Positions 45,200 through 55,001 of a DNA stretch of 64,000 nt are shown piece by piece. The notes beneath the pieces were generated by a model that worked only from the letters and a program-made list of their open reading frames with translations, searched no databases and was not told the origin of the DNA. The number at the start of each line of letters is the position of its first letter. The stretch's first letter is position 1. The stretch is from Polyangiaceae bacterium (GTDB lineage: Bacteria > Myxococcota_A > Polyangia > Polyangiales > Polyangiaceae). The stretch covers positions 1 through 64,000 of the forward strand of contig JAKLKA010000018.1 of NCBI GenBank assembly GCA_023150915.1, written 5' to 3'. The translations under genes and the position numbers were made by a program.

Positions 45200-48100
45200 G
45201 CCTGAGAATTGCCGCTGCCGACTTGGGGAAGAGCTCGGCTAAGCTGCTGACGGGCCGCGTCGACGTGGGGCAGGTCCTGGTGGAAGAGACGCGGGTCGTC
45301 GATCACCAAGGCGCGCCACTCGACGTGTTCTCGAGCTGGTATCAGGAGCGCGATCTGGCAAACGCCGCAGCGCTGGGCGTGACCGGCCTGTACGCCGACG
45401 AGGTGCGCGAGCCGGCGCTGTCGGGGCTGCCCGAGGACGCATGTCTGGAGGCCTCGCTCGCCCTCGTGCCGGAGCTCAGCGGGCCGATGAACCTGCTCTC
45501 GGTCGGGGCGCGCGGCTACGCCGTGCTGGTGCGCGACCAGGCCGGGCGCGTGCAGTACCTGGAGAACGACAAGTGCTCGTCGGGGACCGGCGAGACCATG
45601 GTCAAGACCGCCGCGCGCTTCGGCATGAGCATCGAGCAGGCCGACCGACTCGCGTCGAGCGTGAGTGACTCGATCGCCATCACGGCGCGCTGCTCGGTGT
45701 TCGCCAAGAGCGAGATGACGCACTTCGGTAACCAGGGCGAGCCGGCTGACAAGCTCTTCCGCGGCTACTTCGATTCGATCGCGCGCTACGTCGCGGCGCT
45801 GCTCGGTCGCGTGCGCGTCGACGGACCGGTGTACCTGATCGGCGGCGGAAGTCGCGTGCTCACGCTGCGGCAGTGCCTGGCCGCGCACCTCGAGACCGAG
45901 GTCGGCGTGCTCGAGCGCGGGCTCTTGCTCGAGGGCCTGGGCGCCCTCGGCATGGCGGCCGAGCACGCGACGCGCGGCCACGCCAAGGCGCTGCCCGCCG
46001 AGGCGGCCGGGCTGATCCGCGCCAAGGCGCGGCGCGTGCGCACGCTCGAGCCGGCGAGCCAGCATGCCGCGCGCGTCACGCGGCTCACCGCGCCGCCGGT
46101 GCCCGCGGGCGCGGCCGAGGGCCCCACGGTGCTCGGGCTCGATCTCGGCTCGACCGGCAGCAAGGCCGTGCTCACCTCGATCGAGACCGGCGAGATCGTG
46201 CTCGATCTCTACGACCGCACCCGCGGCAACCCGGTCGAGGCGGCGCAGCGGCTGGTGCGGACGCTGTGCGAGAGCGTGCGGCCCGACGTGCGCGCGGTCG
46301 GTGTCACTGGCTCCGGGCGCGAGGCCGTGGCCACCGTGCTCCGGGCAGCCTTTGCCGACGCCGCCGAGCGCGTGGCGGTGCAAAACGAGATCGTGGCCCA
46401 CGCCACCGCGGCGATCCGCTGCGACGACCGCCGCGGCAAGAGCCTGAGCATCGTGGAGATCGGCGGCCAAGACGCCAAGTTCATCCAGATCGCCGACGGC
46501 CAGATCGTCGAAAGCGACATGAACAAGGCGTGCAGCGCCGGGACGGGCTCGTTCCTGGAAGAGCAGGCGGTGTTCTACGGCGTGCACGACATCGCCGAGT
46601 TCACCCGACTCGCCGCCACCTCGAGCGCGCCGCCGGATCTGGGCCAGATGTGTACGGTGTTCGTCGCCGAGACCGCCGCGGAAGCGCACGCCGAGGGCTA
46701 CTCGGTCGCCGACCTGTTCGCGGGCTTTCAGTACTCGGTGGTGCACAACTACCTGAACCGCGTGATGGGCCAGCGCGCATTTTCGGAGCGCGTGTTCTTC
46801 CAGGGCAAACCCGCCAGCGGCGAGCCGCTGGCGTGGGCCCTGGCCGCGGTCAGCGGTCGCGAGGTGATCGTGCCGCCGAACCCCGGCGCGATGGGCGCCT
46901 GGGGCGTCGGGCTGTCGGCCATTGCCGAGCTGGGCGAAAGCCTGGCTCGGGCGCCGGCGCTGGATCTGGCGCCCATGCTCGACGCGCGCATCGTGGGCAA
47001 GACCGAGTTCCGCTGCGACGACAAGCGCTGCGCGACCCTGTGCCGCATCGAGCGGGCCACGGTCGCGGTCGGCGGCGCCAAGCAGACGGTGTTCTCGGGC
47101 GGGTCGTGCCCCAAGTTCGAGGTGGCCCGGGCCGGCAAGCAGAAGCTACCGGCCGAGGCGCCCAGCGCCTTCGACGAACGCGAGGCGTTGCTCGAGCCGT
47201 ACTTCGCCGGAGCGCCCGGCCGGCGCGTGGTCGACGTGCCCTACGTCGGATCGCTGGTGGGCTGGCTGCCCTGGGTGGTTACCCTGCTCCGCGAGCTCGG
47301 GCTCGGCGTGCGCGTGCTCGCGAGCGACGGCGCCAGTCTCTCGCGCGGCGAAGAGCTGTGCAGCGCCTACGACTCGTGCGCGCCGATGAAGGTGGCCCAC
47401 GGCGTGGGTGCCGTGGCCGGCGAGACCCTGTTCTTCCCGCGGCTGGTCGATCTGCTCGATCGCGACGGCGGCCCGGGCAAGACCTGCTCGACCGAGCAAG
47501 GCATGCCCGTGGTGATCGAGCAGGTGGTCAAGGCGCGCGGCCTCGAGACCCGGGTGCTCGCCCCGGTGATCTCGTTCGAGCAGGGGCTGACGGCGCCGGG
47601 TGTGCTGGTGAGCCTGCTCGGCGCCGCGCGCGAGCTGGGCGTCGACGCCACGCTGCTGCCGGCGGCGCTGCACCGCGCGGCGGGCGCCCAGCGCGACTTC
47701 CAGCGCCAGCTCGCGGCCATCGGCCGGCGCACGCTGAGCTACGGGCGCGCGCGCCAGATCCCCATCGTGGCGGTGTGCGGCTCGGAGCACGTGCTGTTCG
47801 ATCGCACGGTGAACGCGGGGATCCCGGGGATCTTGCGCCAGAACGGCGTGCTCGCCCTGCCCATGGACTGCTACCCGGTGCCGGGGCACGTCGATCCCGT
47901 TCCGGGGGTGGCCTGGGCGGACGCTCGCCGTGCGGTGCGCGTGGCGCTGGCCGCGCGCGAGACCGGCGACGTGTATCCGCTCTGGCTCTCGTCCTTCGGC
48001 TGCGGGCCGTCGTCGTTCGTCGAGCAGGCCTTCGATCACCTGATGCACGGCTATCCGCACACCTGCCTCGAGAGCGACGGGCACGGCGGCAGCGCGGGCT

Positions 48101-49431
48101 TCGTCACGCGCATCCAGGCGTTCCTTCACGGGGTGCGCCAGTACGGGCGAAAGCCCGCGCCCACGCCCAAGCGCCGGCTCGCCGTCATCGAGCCGGTGGA
48201 GCGCCGCCCGCTCGCCGCGGACAAGGGCAAGACCCTGGTGGTGGCGTCGGTCGGCGGACGGCTGTCGGAGGTCGGCGCGGCTTCTTACCGCGCGCTCGGC
48301 TTCGACGCGGTCGCGGCGGGCCCCAACACCCCTGCCACGCTGGCGGCCGGGCGCAGCGACTGCTCGGGCAAAGAGTGCCTGCCCTATCAGCTGGTGTGGG
48401 GCGCGTTCAAACAGCGGCTCAGCGAGCACGGGGCCAAAGACAGCGTGCTGGTGCAGGTCAGCGGCCAGGGCGCCTGCCGCAACTGCATGTTCACGGTGAA
48501 GGACAAGATCTCGCTCGAGCACATGGGCGGGATGGGTCGCGTCGACCTGCGCCACTTCGGCGCGGAAGACGACATGCGCACCGCGTTCCAGACCCGGTTC
48601 TGGGCCGGCACGCTGGCCAACGACGTGCTCCGGCAACTCTGGGCGTACCACCTGGTGCTCGATCCGGGTGGGGCCGAGGTGAACGCTCTCGACCAACGCT
48701 ACGGCGCCGAGCTCATCGCACTGCTCGAGCGGCCCGCCGGCGGACGGCTCGAGGCGCTTGCGCGCTGGAAGGAGCTGCTGGTGCTGGTCGAACGCGCGGC
48801 GCGCGACTACGCGCGGCTGGAGAGCCGCGCCACGCCCGAGCTTCGCACCGTGCTGCTCACCGGCGACATCTACCTGCGCATCGACGACTTCGCCAACGAC
48901 GGCATCGTCGCCGCCCTGGCCGAGCGCGGCCTTCGGAGCCTGGTCGAGCCAGCGAGCGTGATGGTCGAGTACCTGAGCTACGAGAACTCGGACGAGCTCA
49001 TCGGCATGCGGCGGGATCTGTTCCAGCACGTCACGTCGGACAAGCTGGGGGTGGCGATGCGCCGCGCCGTCTACGCTGCTGCCGTGCCCCATCACCCGTG
49101 GCTCACGCGCGGCGAGATCCCGGACATGCTCGAGCGCGCGCGCCCCATCATCGACGGCACCCCGTTCGGCGAGGCGCCCATCACCGTGGGCAGCGTGCTC
49201 GAGGGCTGGCAGCGCGAGCGCTGCGACGGCGTGGTGCTGGTCGGCCCCTGGGGCTGCGGCCCCAGTCTCTTGGCCGAGAGCCTGCTCCGGCCGATCCGCG
49301 AGATCCCGATGCTGTTCCTGTACAGCGACGGCTCGCCGATGGACGCCCGGCGGCTCAACGCCTTCGCGCACCGGCTGAGGCGCCGCCCGGCGCGCGCCGG
49401 GGCCGGTCGGGTGGGGGAGGCTGCCGAGTGA
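45196..49431 (+). CDS. Fused activase / 2-hydroxyacyl-CoA dehydratase-like protein (BadF-BadF-DUF2229-HgdB)
   Basis: A 1411-residue protein with two ASKHA ATPase domains. The first (about 1-270) has KCSSGTGETM near 125 and is partly degenerate. The second (311-600) is complete: GLDLGSTGSK, IGGQDAKF near 423, KACSAGTGSF near 443 and MCTVFVAE near 485. These are the cluster Cys of HgdC/BadF activases. A DUF2229-like region follows (Cys near 607, 612, 638, 722, 728), then an HgdB-like subunit with SDCSGKECLPYQ near 1055 and GACRNCM near 1093. Such proteins use ATP to drive low-potential electrons into a second cluster. The clostridial plasmalogen synthase PlsA/PlsR has similar modules. The substrate is unknown. 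Confidence 0.85.
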   Translation: MSLRIAAADLGKSSAKLLTGRVDVGQVLVEETRVVDHQGAPLDVFSSWYQERDLANAAALGVTGLYADEVREPALSGLPEDACLEASLALVPELSGPMNLLSVGARGYAVLVRDQAGRVQYLENDKCSSGTGETMVKTAARFGMSIEQADRLASSVSDSIAITARCSVFAKSEMTHFGNQGEPADKLFRGYFDSIARYVAALLGRVRVDGPVYLIGGGSRVLTLRQCLAAHLETEVGVLERGLLLEGLGALGMAAEHATRGHAKALPAEAAGLIRAKARRVRTLEPASQHAARVTRLTAPPVPAGAAEGPTVLGLDLGSTGSKAVLTSIETGEIVLDLYDRTRGNPVEAAQRLVRTLCESVRPDVRAVGVTGSGREAVATVLRAAFADAAERVAVQNEIVAHATAAIRCDDRRGKSLSIVEIGGQDAKFIQIADGQIVESDMNKACSAGTGSFLEEQAVFYGVHDIAEFTRLAATSSAPPDLGQMCTVFVAETAAEAHAEGYSVADLFAGFQYSVVHNYLNRVMGQRAFSERVFFQGKPASGEPLAWALAAVSGREVIVPPNPGAMGAWGVGLSAIAELGESLARAPALDLAPMLDARIVGKTEFRCDDKRCATLCRIERATVAVGGAKQTVFSGGSCPKFEVARAGKQKLPAEAPSAFDEREALLEPYFAGAPGRRVVDVPYVGSLVGWLPWVVTLLRELGLGVRVLASDGASLSRGEELCSAYDSCAPMKVAHGVGAVAGETLFFPRLVDLLDRDGGPGKTCSTEQGMPVVIEQVVKARGLETRVLAPVISFEQGLTAPGVLVSLLGAARELGVDATLLPAALHRAAGAQRDFQRQLAAIGRRTLSYGRARQIPIVAVCGSEHVLFDRTVNAGIPGILRQNGVLALPMDCYPVPGHVDPVPGVAWADARRAVRVALAARETGDVYPLWLSSFGCGPSSFVEQAFDHLMHGYPHTCLESDGHGGSAGFVTRIQAFLHGVRQYGRKPAPTPKRRLAVIEPVERRPLAADKGKTLVVASVGGRLSEVGAASYRALGFDAVAAGPNTPATLAAGRSDCSGKECLPYQLVWGAFKQRLSEHGAKDSVLVQVSGQGACRNCMFTVKDKISLEHMGGMGRVDLRHFGAEDDMRTAFQTRFWAGTLANDVLRQLWAYHLVLDPGGAEVNALDQRYGAELIALLERPAGGRLEALARWKELLVLVERAARDYARLESRATPELRTVLLTGDIYLRIDDFANDGIVAALAERGLRSLVEPASVMVEYLSYENSDELIGMRRDLFQHVTSDKLGVAMRRAVYAAAVPHHPWLTRGEIPDMLERARPIIDGTPFGEAPITVGSVLEGWQRERCDGVVLVGPWGCGPSLLAESLLRPIREIPMLFLYSDGSPMDARRLNAFAHRLRRRPARAGAGRVGEAAE

Positions 49432-50798
49432 GTCGCGACGTGTTCGTGCTGGGCGTGGGCATGCTGCGCTTCGGCAAGATGCTCGAGCGACCGATCGCCG
49501 ATCTGGCGACGGCCGCCCTGGACGCGGCGCTGGCCGACGCGGCGCTCGATGCGCGACGCATCGAGGCGGTGTGGTTTGCCAACAGCGGTTGGGGGATGAA
49601 CGGCGGCCAGGACTGCATTCGTGGTCAGGTGGCGCTGCAGCGGACGGCGCTGCGCGGCGCGAGCGTGGTCAATGTCGAGAACGCCTGCGCCGGCGGGGCG
49701 AGCGCGCTGCACGGCGCGTTCCTGAGCGTGTCGAGCGGTAGCGCGGAGGTGGCGCTGGCCCTGGGCGCCGAGAAGATCTGCCAGCACAGCCGGCTCAAGA
49801 CCTTTGCCAGCTTCCTGGGCGGCATGGACGTGGCCGCGCTCCCCGAGCTGATGCAGCGGGCGAAGGAGCTGGCGGCCGATGCGCCCGCGCCGACGCCCAG
49901 GGCACGCGCCCCGCGCCGGCGCGCGCGTCGCGCCTGGGGCGAGCTGCCGCGAACCGCGTTCGATGCGCTGGTGATCGCCGATCACTATCGACTCGATCTG
50001 CTCCGGCTGGCCAAGGGCTCGCTGGGCGGCGGGGCGAAGGGCGGCGACAAGAGCCCGTTCATGGACGTGTACGCCGTCGGCGCGCGCCGCCACATGGCGC
50101 GCTACGGCAGCACCGCCCGGCAGCTGGCGGTGATCGCCGCCAAGAACCACCAGCACGGGGCGCACAATCCGCTGGCGCAGATCCAGCGGGCGATGACCGC
50201 GGACGAGGTCCTTGGCGATCGCTCGGTGGCGCCGCCGCTCACCCGCGCGATGTGCGCGCCCCTGGGGGACGGCGCTGCGGCGGCCATCGTCTGCTCCGAA
50301 GGCTTTGCCCGGGCTCACGGGCTGGGGCGCGCGGTGCGCGTTCGCGCCAGTGTGATCGCCTCGGGGACGCGGGATCTGGGCGGCGACGGGCCCGGCATCA
50401 CCGAACGCGTGAGCCGCAAGGCTTACGACCTCGCGGGGCTCGGACCCGACGCCATTCACCTGGCCGAGGTGCACGACGCGACCGCGTTCGGCGAGCTGCA
50501 CCAGAGCGAGGCGCTGGGCTTCTGTCCCGAGGGGCAGGGCGGGGTGCTGGCCGAATCCGGCGCCACCGCCCTGGGCGGCCGGTTGCCGCTCAACCCGAGC
50601 GGCGGGCTCGAGTGCCGCGGCCATCCCATCGGCGCCTCGGGGCTCGCGCAGATCCACGAGCTGGTCACGCAGCTGCGCGGCGAGGCGGGCGCGCGTCAGG
50701 TGTCCGGCGCGCGCATCGCGCTGGCCCAGAACGGCGGCGGGTTTCTCGGGGAAGAGGAGGCGGCGATGGCAATTCACGTGCTCGAGGGGCCGAAATGA
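49428..50798 (+). CDS. SCP2-type thiolase / acetyl-CoA acyltransferase-like protein
   Basis: A 456-residue thiolase-fold protein. The nucleophile is Cys87 (ENACAGGASAL). EVHDATAFGEL and CRGHPIGASGL near the C-terminus give the His and the GHPxGxxG loop of the SCPx/lipid-transfer thiolase subfamily. An Arg/Pro-rich insert lies at about 145-165. The second Cys of classic thiolases is replaced by NGGGF, which is normal in this subfamily. It would cleave 3-ketoacyl-CoA or condense acyl-CoAs. GTG 49428 overlaps the previous stop by 4 bases. Confidence 0.85.
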   Translation: MSRDVFVLGVGMLRFGKMLERPIADLATAALDAALADAALDARRIEAVWFANSGWGMNGGQDCIRGQVALQRTALRGASVVNVENACAGGASALHGAFLSVSSGSAEVALALGAEKICQHSRLKTFASFLGGMDVAALPELMQRAKELAADAPAPTPRARAPRRRARRAWGELPRTAFDALVIADHYRLDLLRLAKGSLGGGAKGGDKSPFMDVYAVGARRHMARYGSTARQLAVIAAKNHQHGAHNPLAQIQRAMTADEVLGDRSVAPPLTRAMCAPLGDGAAAAIVCSEGFARAHGLGRAVRVRASVIASGTRDLGGDGPGITERVSRKAYDLAGLGPDAIHLAEVHDATAFGELHQSEALGFCPEGQGGVLAESGATALGGRLPLNPSGGLECRGHPIGASGLAQIHELVTQLRGEAGARQVSGARIALAQNGGGFLGEEEAAMAIHVLEGPK

Positions 50799-52495
50799 CG
50801 ACCAGCGTCGACTCGCGCCGCCGGCTTTCGGCGGGCAAACAGATCGGGCGCGCGCTCTTGCGCACGCTCAAGGCCGAGCTCAGCGCCGGCACGCTGGGCG
50901 GCACGCTCTCGGCCAGCTGGCGGGCGCGCACGCTGGCCTTCGTCGGCGAGCCCACCTTCGGCGAGCTCTTGGCCCAGCGCGCGGCCCAGCGCCCCGAGCA
51001 CGAGTTCCTGCGCTTCGAAGGCCAGCGCCTGACCCTGGGTGAGCTCGACGCTCGCGTGAACGCCGTCGCCGCCGGGCTCGCCGAGCTGACGAAGCACGGG
51101 GACAACGTGGCCCTCATGAGCCCGAACTGCCCGGCGTTCCTCGAGGCGTTTTTCGCGGTGCAGCGCCTGGGCCTGGGCGCGGTGCCGGTGAACACCGCGC
51201 TGGTCGGCGATGGGCTGGTCCACGTGCTCACCAGCTCGCGCGCGCGCGTGGCCTTCGTGCACCGCGAGCTCTTGCCGGTCGTCGCCGCGGTGCGCTCGCG
51301 CTTGCCCGATCTGGCGCATGTCGTGGCCATCACCGAAGGCGAGGCCGGCGACGGGCCCAGCCTCGAGGCCCTGCGGCGCGATCATCGCGGGGCGCCGCCG
51401 CCCGCCGCGCCGCCCGATCCCGACGCGGTGGCGCTCTTGATGTACACCTCGGGCACCACCGGTTCGGCGAAGGGCGTGGTCTATCGCTATCGCGACTCGA
51501 ACACCAAGCGCCTGCGGCTGCTCTCGCACCTGCTCTACGAGCCGGGCGAGGTGCTCTACACCTGCCTGCCGCTGTTTCACGCCAACGCGCTCTTGCTCAC
51601 CACCGTCATGGCGCTGGACATGGGCTCGACCGTGGGCCTGGGCCGGCGCTTCTCGGCCAGCCGCTTCTGGCAAGAGGTGAGCGAGGCCGGCGGCACCAGC
51701 TTCAACGCGCTCGGCGCGATGATCCCCATCCTGCTCAAGCAGCCGCCGGGCCCCTTCGATCGCAAGCACCGGGTGCGCCTGGTGGTCAGCGCGGCCTGCC
51801 CCGCCGACGCCTGGCGGCCGTTCGAAGAGCGCTTCGGCGTGCGCCTGGTCGAGGCCTACGGCGCCGTCGACGGCGGCGGGTTCATCACCATCAACCTGGG
51901 CAACGCCCCGGTCGGGTCCATCGGCAAGCCGCTGGGCGGCAAGTATCGACTGGTGGACGAAACCGGCGGCGAGGCCCTGGACGGCGAGCCCGGTGAGCTC
52001 TGGATCTGGAGCGGGAAGAAGCGCGAGCGCGCGGTCGAATACTACCGCGACGAGAAGGCCACCGGCGACAAGCACAAGGGCGACTGGATCTGCACCGGCG
52101 ATCTTCTGCGCCGCGACGAGCAGGGCAACCTCTACTTCGTCGGGCGGCGCACCGACAGCATGCGGCGTCGGGGCGAGAACGTGTCGGCGCACGAGGTCGA
52201 GAGCGTGATCGCCCAGCACCCGGACGTGCTCGAGTGCGCGGTGTTCGGCGTGAGAAGCGAGCTGGGGGAAGACGACATCATGGCCCTGGTGGTGCCCATC
52301 GAAGGGCGCACCGTGGCGCCGGAGGAGGTCCGCCGCTTCGTCGAGCCGCGCCTGGCGCGCCACGCCTGGCCGCGCTTCGTCGAGGTGACGGCCGAGTTGC
52401 CCAAGACCGGCACGCACCGCGTGCAGAAGAGCGAGCTGAAGCGCCGCGGTCCGGGCGCCCAGACCTGGGACGCCGAACGGGGAGGTGAGGCGTGA
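50795..52495 (+). CDS. AMP-forming acyl-CoA ligase (FATP/CaiC-like)
   Basis: A 566-residue adenylate-forming enzyme. The N-terminal 60 residues are an extra helical, basic stretch, as in very-long-chain acyl-CoA synthetases. The AMP motif is YTSGTTGSAKG near 223; the A8 hinge ICTGDL and the closing PKTGTHRVQKSEL with catalytic Lys are present. It should activate a long or bulky carboxylic acid to its CoA ester. It overlaps both neighbours by 4 bases. OleC-like beta-lactone synthetase is an alternative, but its diagnostic features are not evident. Confidence 0.9.
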   Translation: MTTSVDSRRRLSAGKQIGRALLRTLKAELSAGTLGGTLSASWRARTLAFVGEPTFGELLAQRAAQRPEHEFLRFEGQRLTLGELDARVNAVAAGLAELTKHGDNVALMSPNCPAFLEAFFAVQRLGLGAVPVNTALVGDGLVHVLTSSRARVAFVHRELLPVVAAVRSRLPDLAHVVAITEGEAGDGPSLEALRRDHRGAPPPAAPPDPDAVALLMYTSGTTGSAKGVVYRYRDSNTKRLRLLSHLLYEPGEVLYTCLPLFHANALLLTTVMALDMGSTVGLGRRFSASRFWQEVSEAGGTSFNALGAMIPILLKQPPGPFDRKHRVRLVVSAACPADAWRPFEERFGVRLVEAYGAVDGGGFITINLGNAPVGSIGKPLGGKYRLVDETGGEALDGEPGELWIWSGKKRERAVEYYRDEKATGDKHKGDWICTGDLLRRDEQGNLYFVGRRTDSMRRRGENVSAHEVESVIAQHPDVLECAVFGVRSELGEDDIMALVVPIEGRTVAPEEVRRFVEPRLARHAWPRFVEVTAELPKTGTHRVQKSELKRRGPGAQTWDAERGGEA

Positions 52496-53502
52496 AGCTC
52501 GCGATCACCGGGGTCAGCGGCTACATCGGCCGGCTCTTCGCCGAGCGCGTGGTGAAAGAGCGCGTCGCCGAGCGCGTGGTCGGCATCGATCTCGCGCCTT
52601 CGAGCTTCGCCGAGAGCCAGCTCACCTACCTGCGCCGGGACGTGCGCGAACCGCTCTTGTCGGGCGATCTGGCCGGCTCGGACACGGTGGTTCACTTCGC
52701 GTTCGTGGTCGAGACCATGCGCGACCGCCGCCTGATGTACGACGTGAACGTGAACGGCACGCGCAACGTGCTCGCGGCCTGCGAGCGCCACGGCGTCAAG
52801 ACCTTGATCGTGGCCAGCAGCATCGCCGCCTACGGCGTGCAGCGGGATCACGTGATCACCGAAGCGACGCCCTGTCTGGGGGACAGTCGCAGCTTCTACG
52901 CGCACACCAAGCGCCTGGTGGAGGACGAGCTGGATCTGTTCGCGGCCAGAAACCCCGGCGTGCGCCTGGTGCGGGTGCGCCCCAGCGTGGTGCTCGGCCC
53001 GCGCTGCAACACCTGGGCCCTCGGGGCCATGGCCGAGCTCGGCCGCTTCGACACCCGGCGCGGCATGCGCCTGCCGGTGGTGCACGAAGACGACGTGGTC
53101 GAGGCCTTCTTCCGGGCGCTCACCCGACCGGTGAGCGGGCCGCTCTTGGTGGCGCACCGCGAGTCGCTCTCGATGCGCGAGCTGGCTCCGCTCCTGGGTC
53201 GCAAGCCCACGATCTTGCCGGCGCGCGTGCTGCTTGGGCTGAGCGACTTCGCCTTTTCGCGCGGGCTCACCCGCATGTCGAGCGACTGGCTGGTGCTGAC
53301 CGTGGAGAACACCCACCGCTACGATCCGAGCGCCACCGAGGCGGCGCTCGGCTGGAAGCCGGCGCACAGCCAGCTCGATGCGCTGAAGGCCACGCTGGCC
53401 ACGGGCGCGCGCCTCAAGGCTTCGGGCGTCCGGTTCGACGCCAAGACCGATCGTCTGGAGGGGACTCGCTACGTCCTCGATGCAACGGAAGGACAGCCAT
53501 GA
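52492..53502 (+). CDS. Extended SDR: NAD(P)-dependent epimerase/dehydratase-like
   Basis: A 336-residue protein. The nucleotide motif is TGVSGYIG at residues 6-13. The catalytic YxxxK is in SFYAHTKRLVE near 140, and the VASSIAAYG block precedes it. Extended SDRs act on 3-hydroxy groups of sugars, steroids or beta-hydroxy acids. In this operon it would reduce or oxidise a 3-oxo/3-hydroxy acyl intermediate. OleD reductase of olefin synthesis is in the same family. GTG 52492 starts it, overlapping the ligase stop, with GGAGGTGAGG before it. Confidence 0.87.
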   Translation: MKLAITGVSGYIGRLFAERVVKERVAERVVGIDLAPSSFAESQLTYLRRDVREPLLSGDLAGSDTVVHFAFVVETMRDRRLMYDVNVNGTRNVLAACERHGVKTLIVASSIAAYGVQRDHVITEATPCLGDSRSFYAHTKRLVEDELDLFAARNPGVRLVRVRPSVVLGPRCNTWALGAMAELGRFDTRRGMRLPVVHEDDVVEAFFRALTRPVSGPLLVAHRESLSMRELAPLLGRKPTILPARVLLGLSDFAFSRGLTRMSSDWLVLTVENTHRYDPSATEAALGWKPAHSQLDALKATLATGARLKASGVRFDAKTDRLEGTRYVLDATEGQP

Positions 53503-55001
53503 AGCACTTCGATCCGGAAGCATTCACCGCCCAGAGCGAGCAGAGCTTCTCGCAGATGTACCCGGCCCTGGCGGCTCTGGGGCGCCACCGCCCGCAGCTT
53601 CTGAAGGACTACGAGCGGATGCTGCGCGAGGCCCGGCGCTTCCGTCGCGAGTACATCGAGCCGCACGCCCTCGACGTGGAGCGCGCGGTGATGCACGACC
53701 CCGAGTACGTCGCCGAGGGCGCCATCCGGGCGGCTTCGGAGTACGGCTTCTTCAGCACGATGATCCCCCGGGCCTTCGGCGGCGGGGGTCTGTCGTTCGG
53801 CGCGATGATCATCGCGATGGAGGAGCTCGGGGCCGGCTGCCTGGGGCTCTCGAACCTGCTGGGCGTGCACGGCCTGGCCATCGCCACGGTCTCGGCCACG
53901 GGCGACCTCGGCGCGATGGAGAAGGTGTGCCGGCTGCTCACCCAGGGCGAGCGCGCGGGCCGGCCGCACCTGCTCAGCACCGCCATCACCGAGCCGACCG
54001 CGGGCACCGACGTGGAAGACGCGGATCTGCTGCGGGTCGCCCGCCTGGTGTCGGAGGCCACGCCGGTGCGCGGCGGTTATCGCGTCAACGGGCGCAAGGT
54101 CTTCATCTCGAACGGCAGCATCGCCCACACCCACGTGGTGATCTTGCCGACCGACAAGAAGAAGCCGGTCGAGACCACCTTCGCGTTCTTGATCGAGACG
54201 GGGACGCCGGGCTTCCGGGTGGGGCGCGTGGAGCGCAAGATGGGTCAGAAGGCCTGCCCTGCGGCGGAGCTGATCTTCGAGGACTGCTTCATCCCCGAGA
54301 GCGCGCGCCTGAACAGCAAACCGCTGCCCGGGCGCGCCATCGAGCTGGTGCTGGGCGCCACACGCGGCGGGGTGGGCGCCTGGGGCACCGCGGCCGCCCG
54401 CGGCGCCTTCGAGCGCGCGCTCACCCACGCCAAGACCCAGCGCCTCGACGGGCGCTTCTTGATCGATCACCAGTGGGTGCAGATCAAGCTGGCCGACATG
54501 CAGCGCAACGTGATGCTCGCGCGGGCCAGCTACGTGGACGCGATGCTGTCGAACGAGCTGTTCGGCCTGTCGCTGCTGGCCTCGCGGAACGGCATGAGCG
54601 AGATCCAGCGGCTCTTGCCGCAGCGCCTGCTCGACAGCGCCGCGGTGAAGAAGGTGATGACCTCGCGCCGAGCGCGCGAGGGCTTCCAGACCGCCATCGA
54701 CGAGCTCGCCGACTGGGAGGTCGACACCGCCAGCGCCCACGGCTCGGCCGCCAAGGTCAGCTGCACCGATCTGGGCATGCAGAACTGCCACCTGGCTCTG
54801 GAGGTGTTCGGCGCCGCGGGCCTGCGCCACGACCGCGGCATCGAGAAGATCTATCGCGACGCGAAGCTGCTCCAGATCTACGAGGGCACCAACCAGCTCA
54901 ACCGCATCGAGCTCTACAAGCGCGCGGTGAACCGCGGGGCCACGGGCCTCGATCTGACACCGAAGCCCAGCGTTGCCGCCGAGCAGGAGGTGCAGCCGTG
55001 A
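53499..55001 (+). CDS. Acyl-CoA dehydrogenase (catalytic subunit)
   Basis: A 500-residue protein, longer than a usual 380-residue dehydrogenase because of extra N- and C-terminal segments. FAD/substrate motifs include TAITEPTAGTDVED near 165-178 and YRVNGRKVFISNG near 195. The C-terminal YEGTNQ carries the catalytic Glu. It would introduce a trans-2 double bond into an acyl-CoA. No EtfAB is in this window to accept its electrons. It overlaps both neighbours by 4 bases and is followed by a second, shorter dehydrogenase. Confidence 0.9.
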   Translation: MKHFDPEAFTAQSEQSFSQMYPALAALGRHRPQLLKDYERMLREARRFRREYIEPHALDVERAVMHDPEYVAEGAIRAASEYGFFSTMIPRAFGGGGLSFGAMIIAMEELGAGCLGLSNLLGVHGLAIATVSATGDLGAMEKVCRLLTQGERAGRPHLLSTAITEPTAGTDVEDADLLRVARLVSEATPVRGGYRVNGRKVFISNGSIAHTHVVILPTDKKKPVETTFAFLIETGTPGFRVGRVERKMGQKACPAAELIFEDCFIPESARLNSKPLPGRAIELVLGATRGGVGAWGTAAARGAFERALTHAKTQRLDGRFLIDHQWVQIKLADMQRNVMLARASYVDAMLSNELFGLSLLASRNGMSEIQRLLPQRLLDSAAVKKVMTSRRAREGFQTAIDELADWEVDTASAHGSAAKVSCTDLGMQNCHLALEVFGAAGLRHDRGIEKIYRDAKLLQIYEGTNQLNRIELYKRAVNRGATGLDLTPKPSVAAEQEVQP

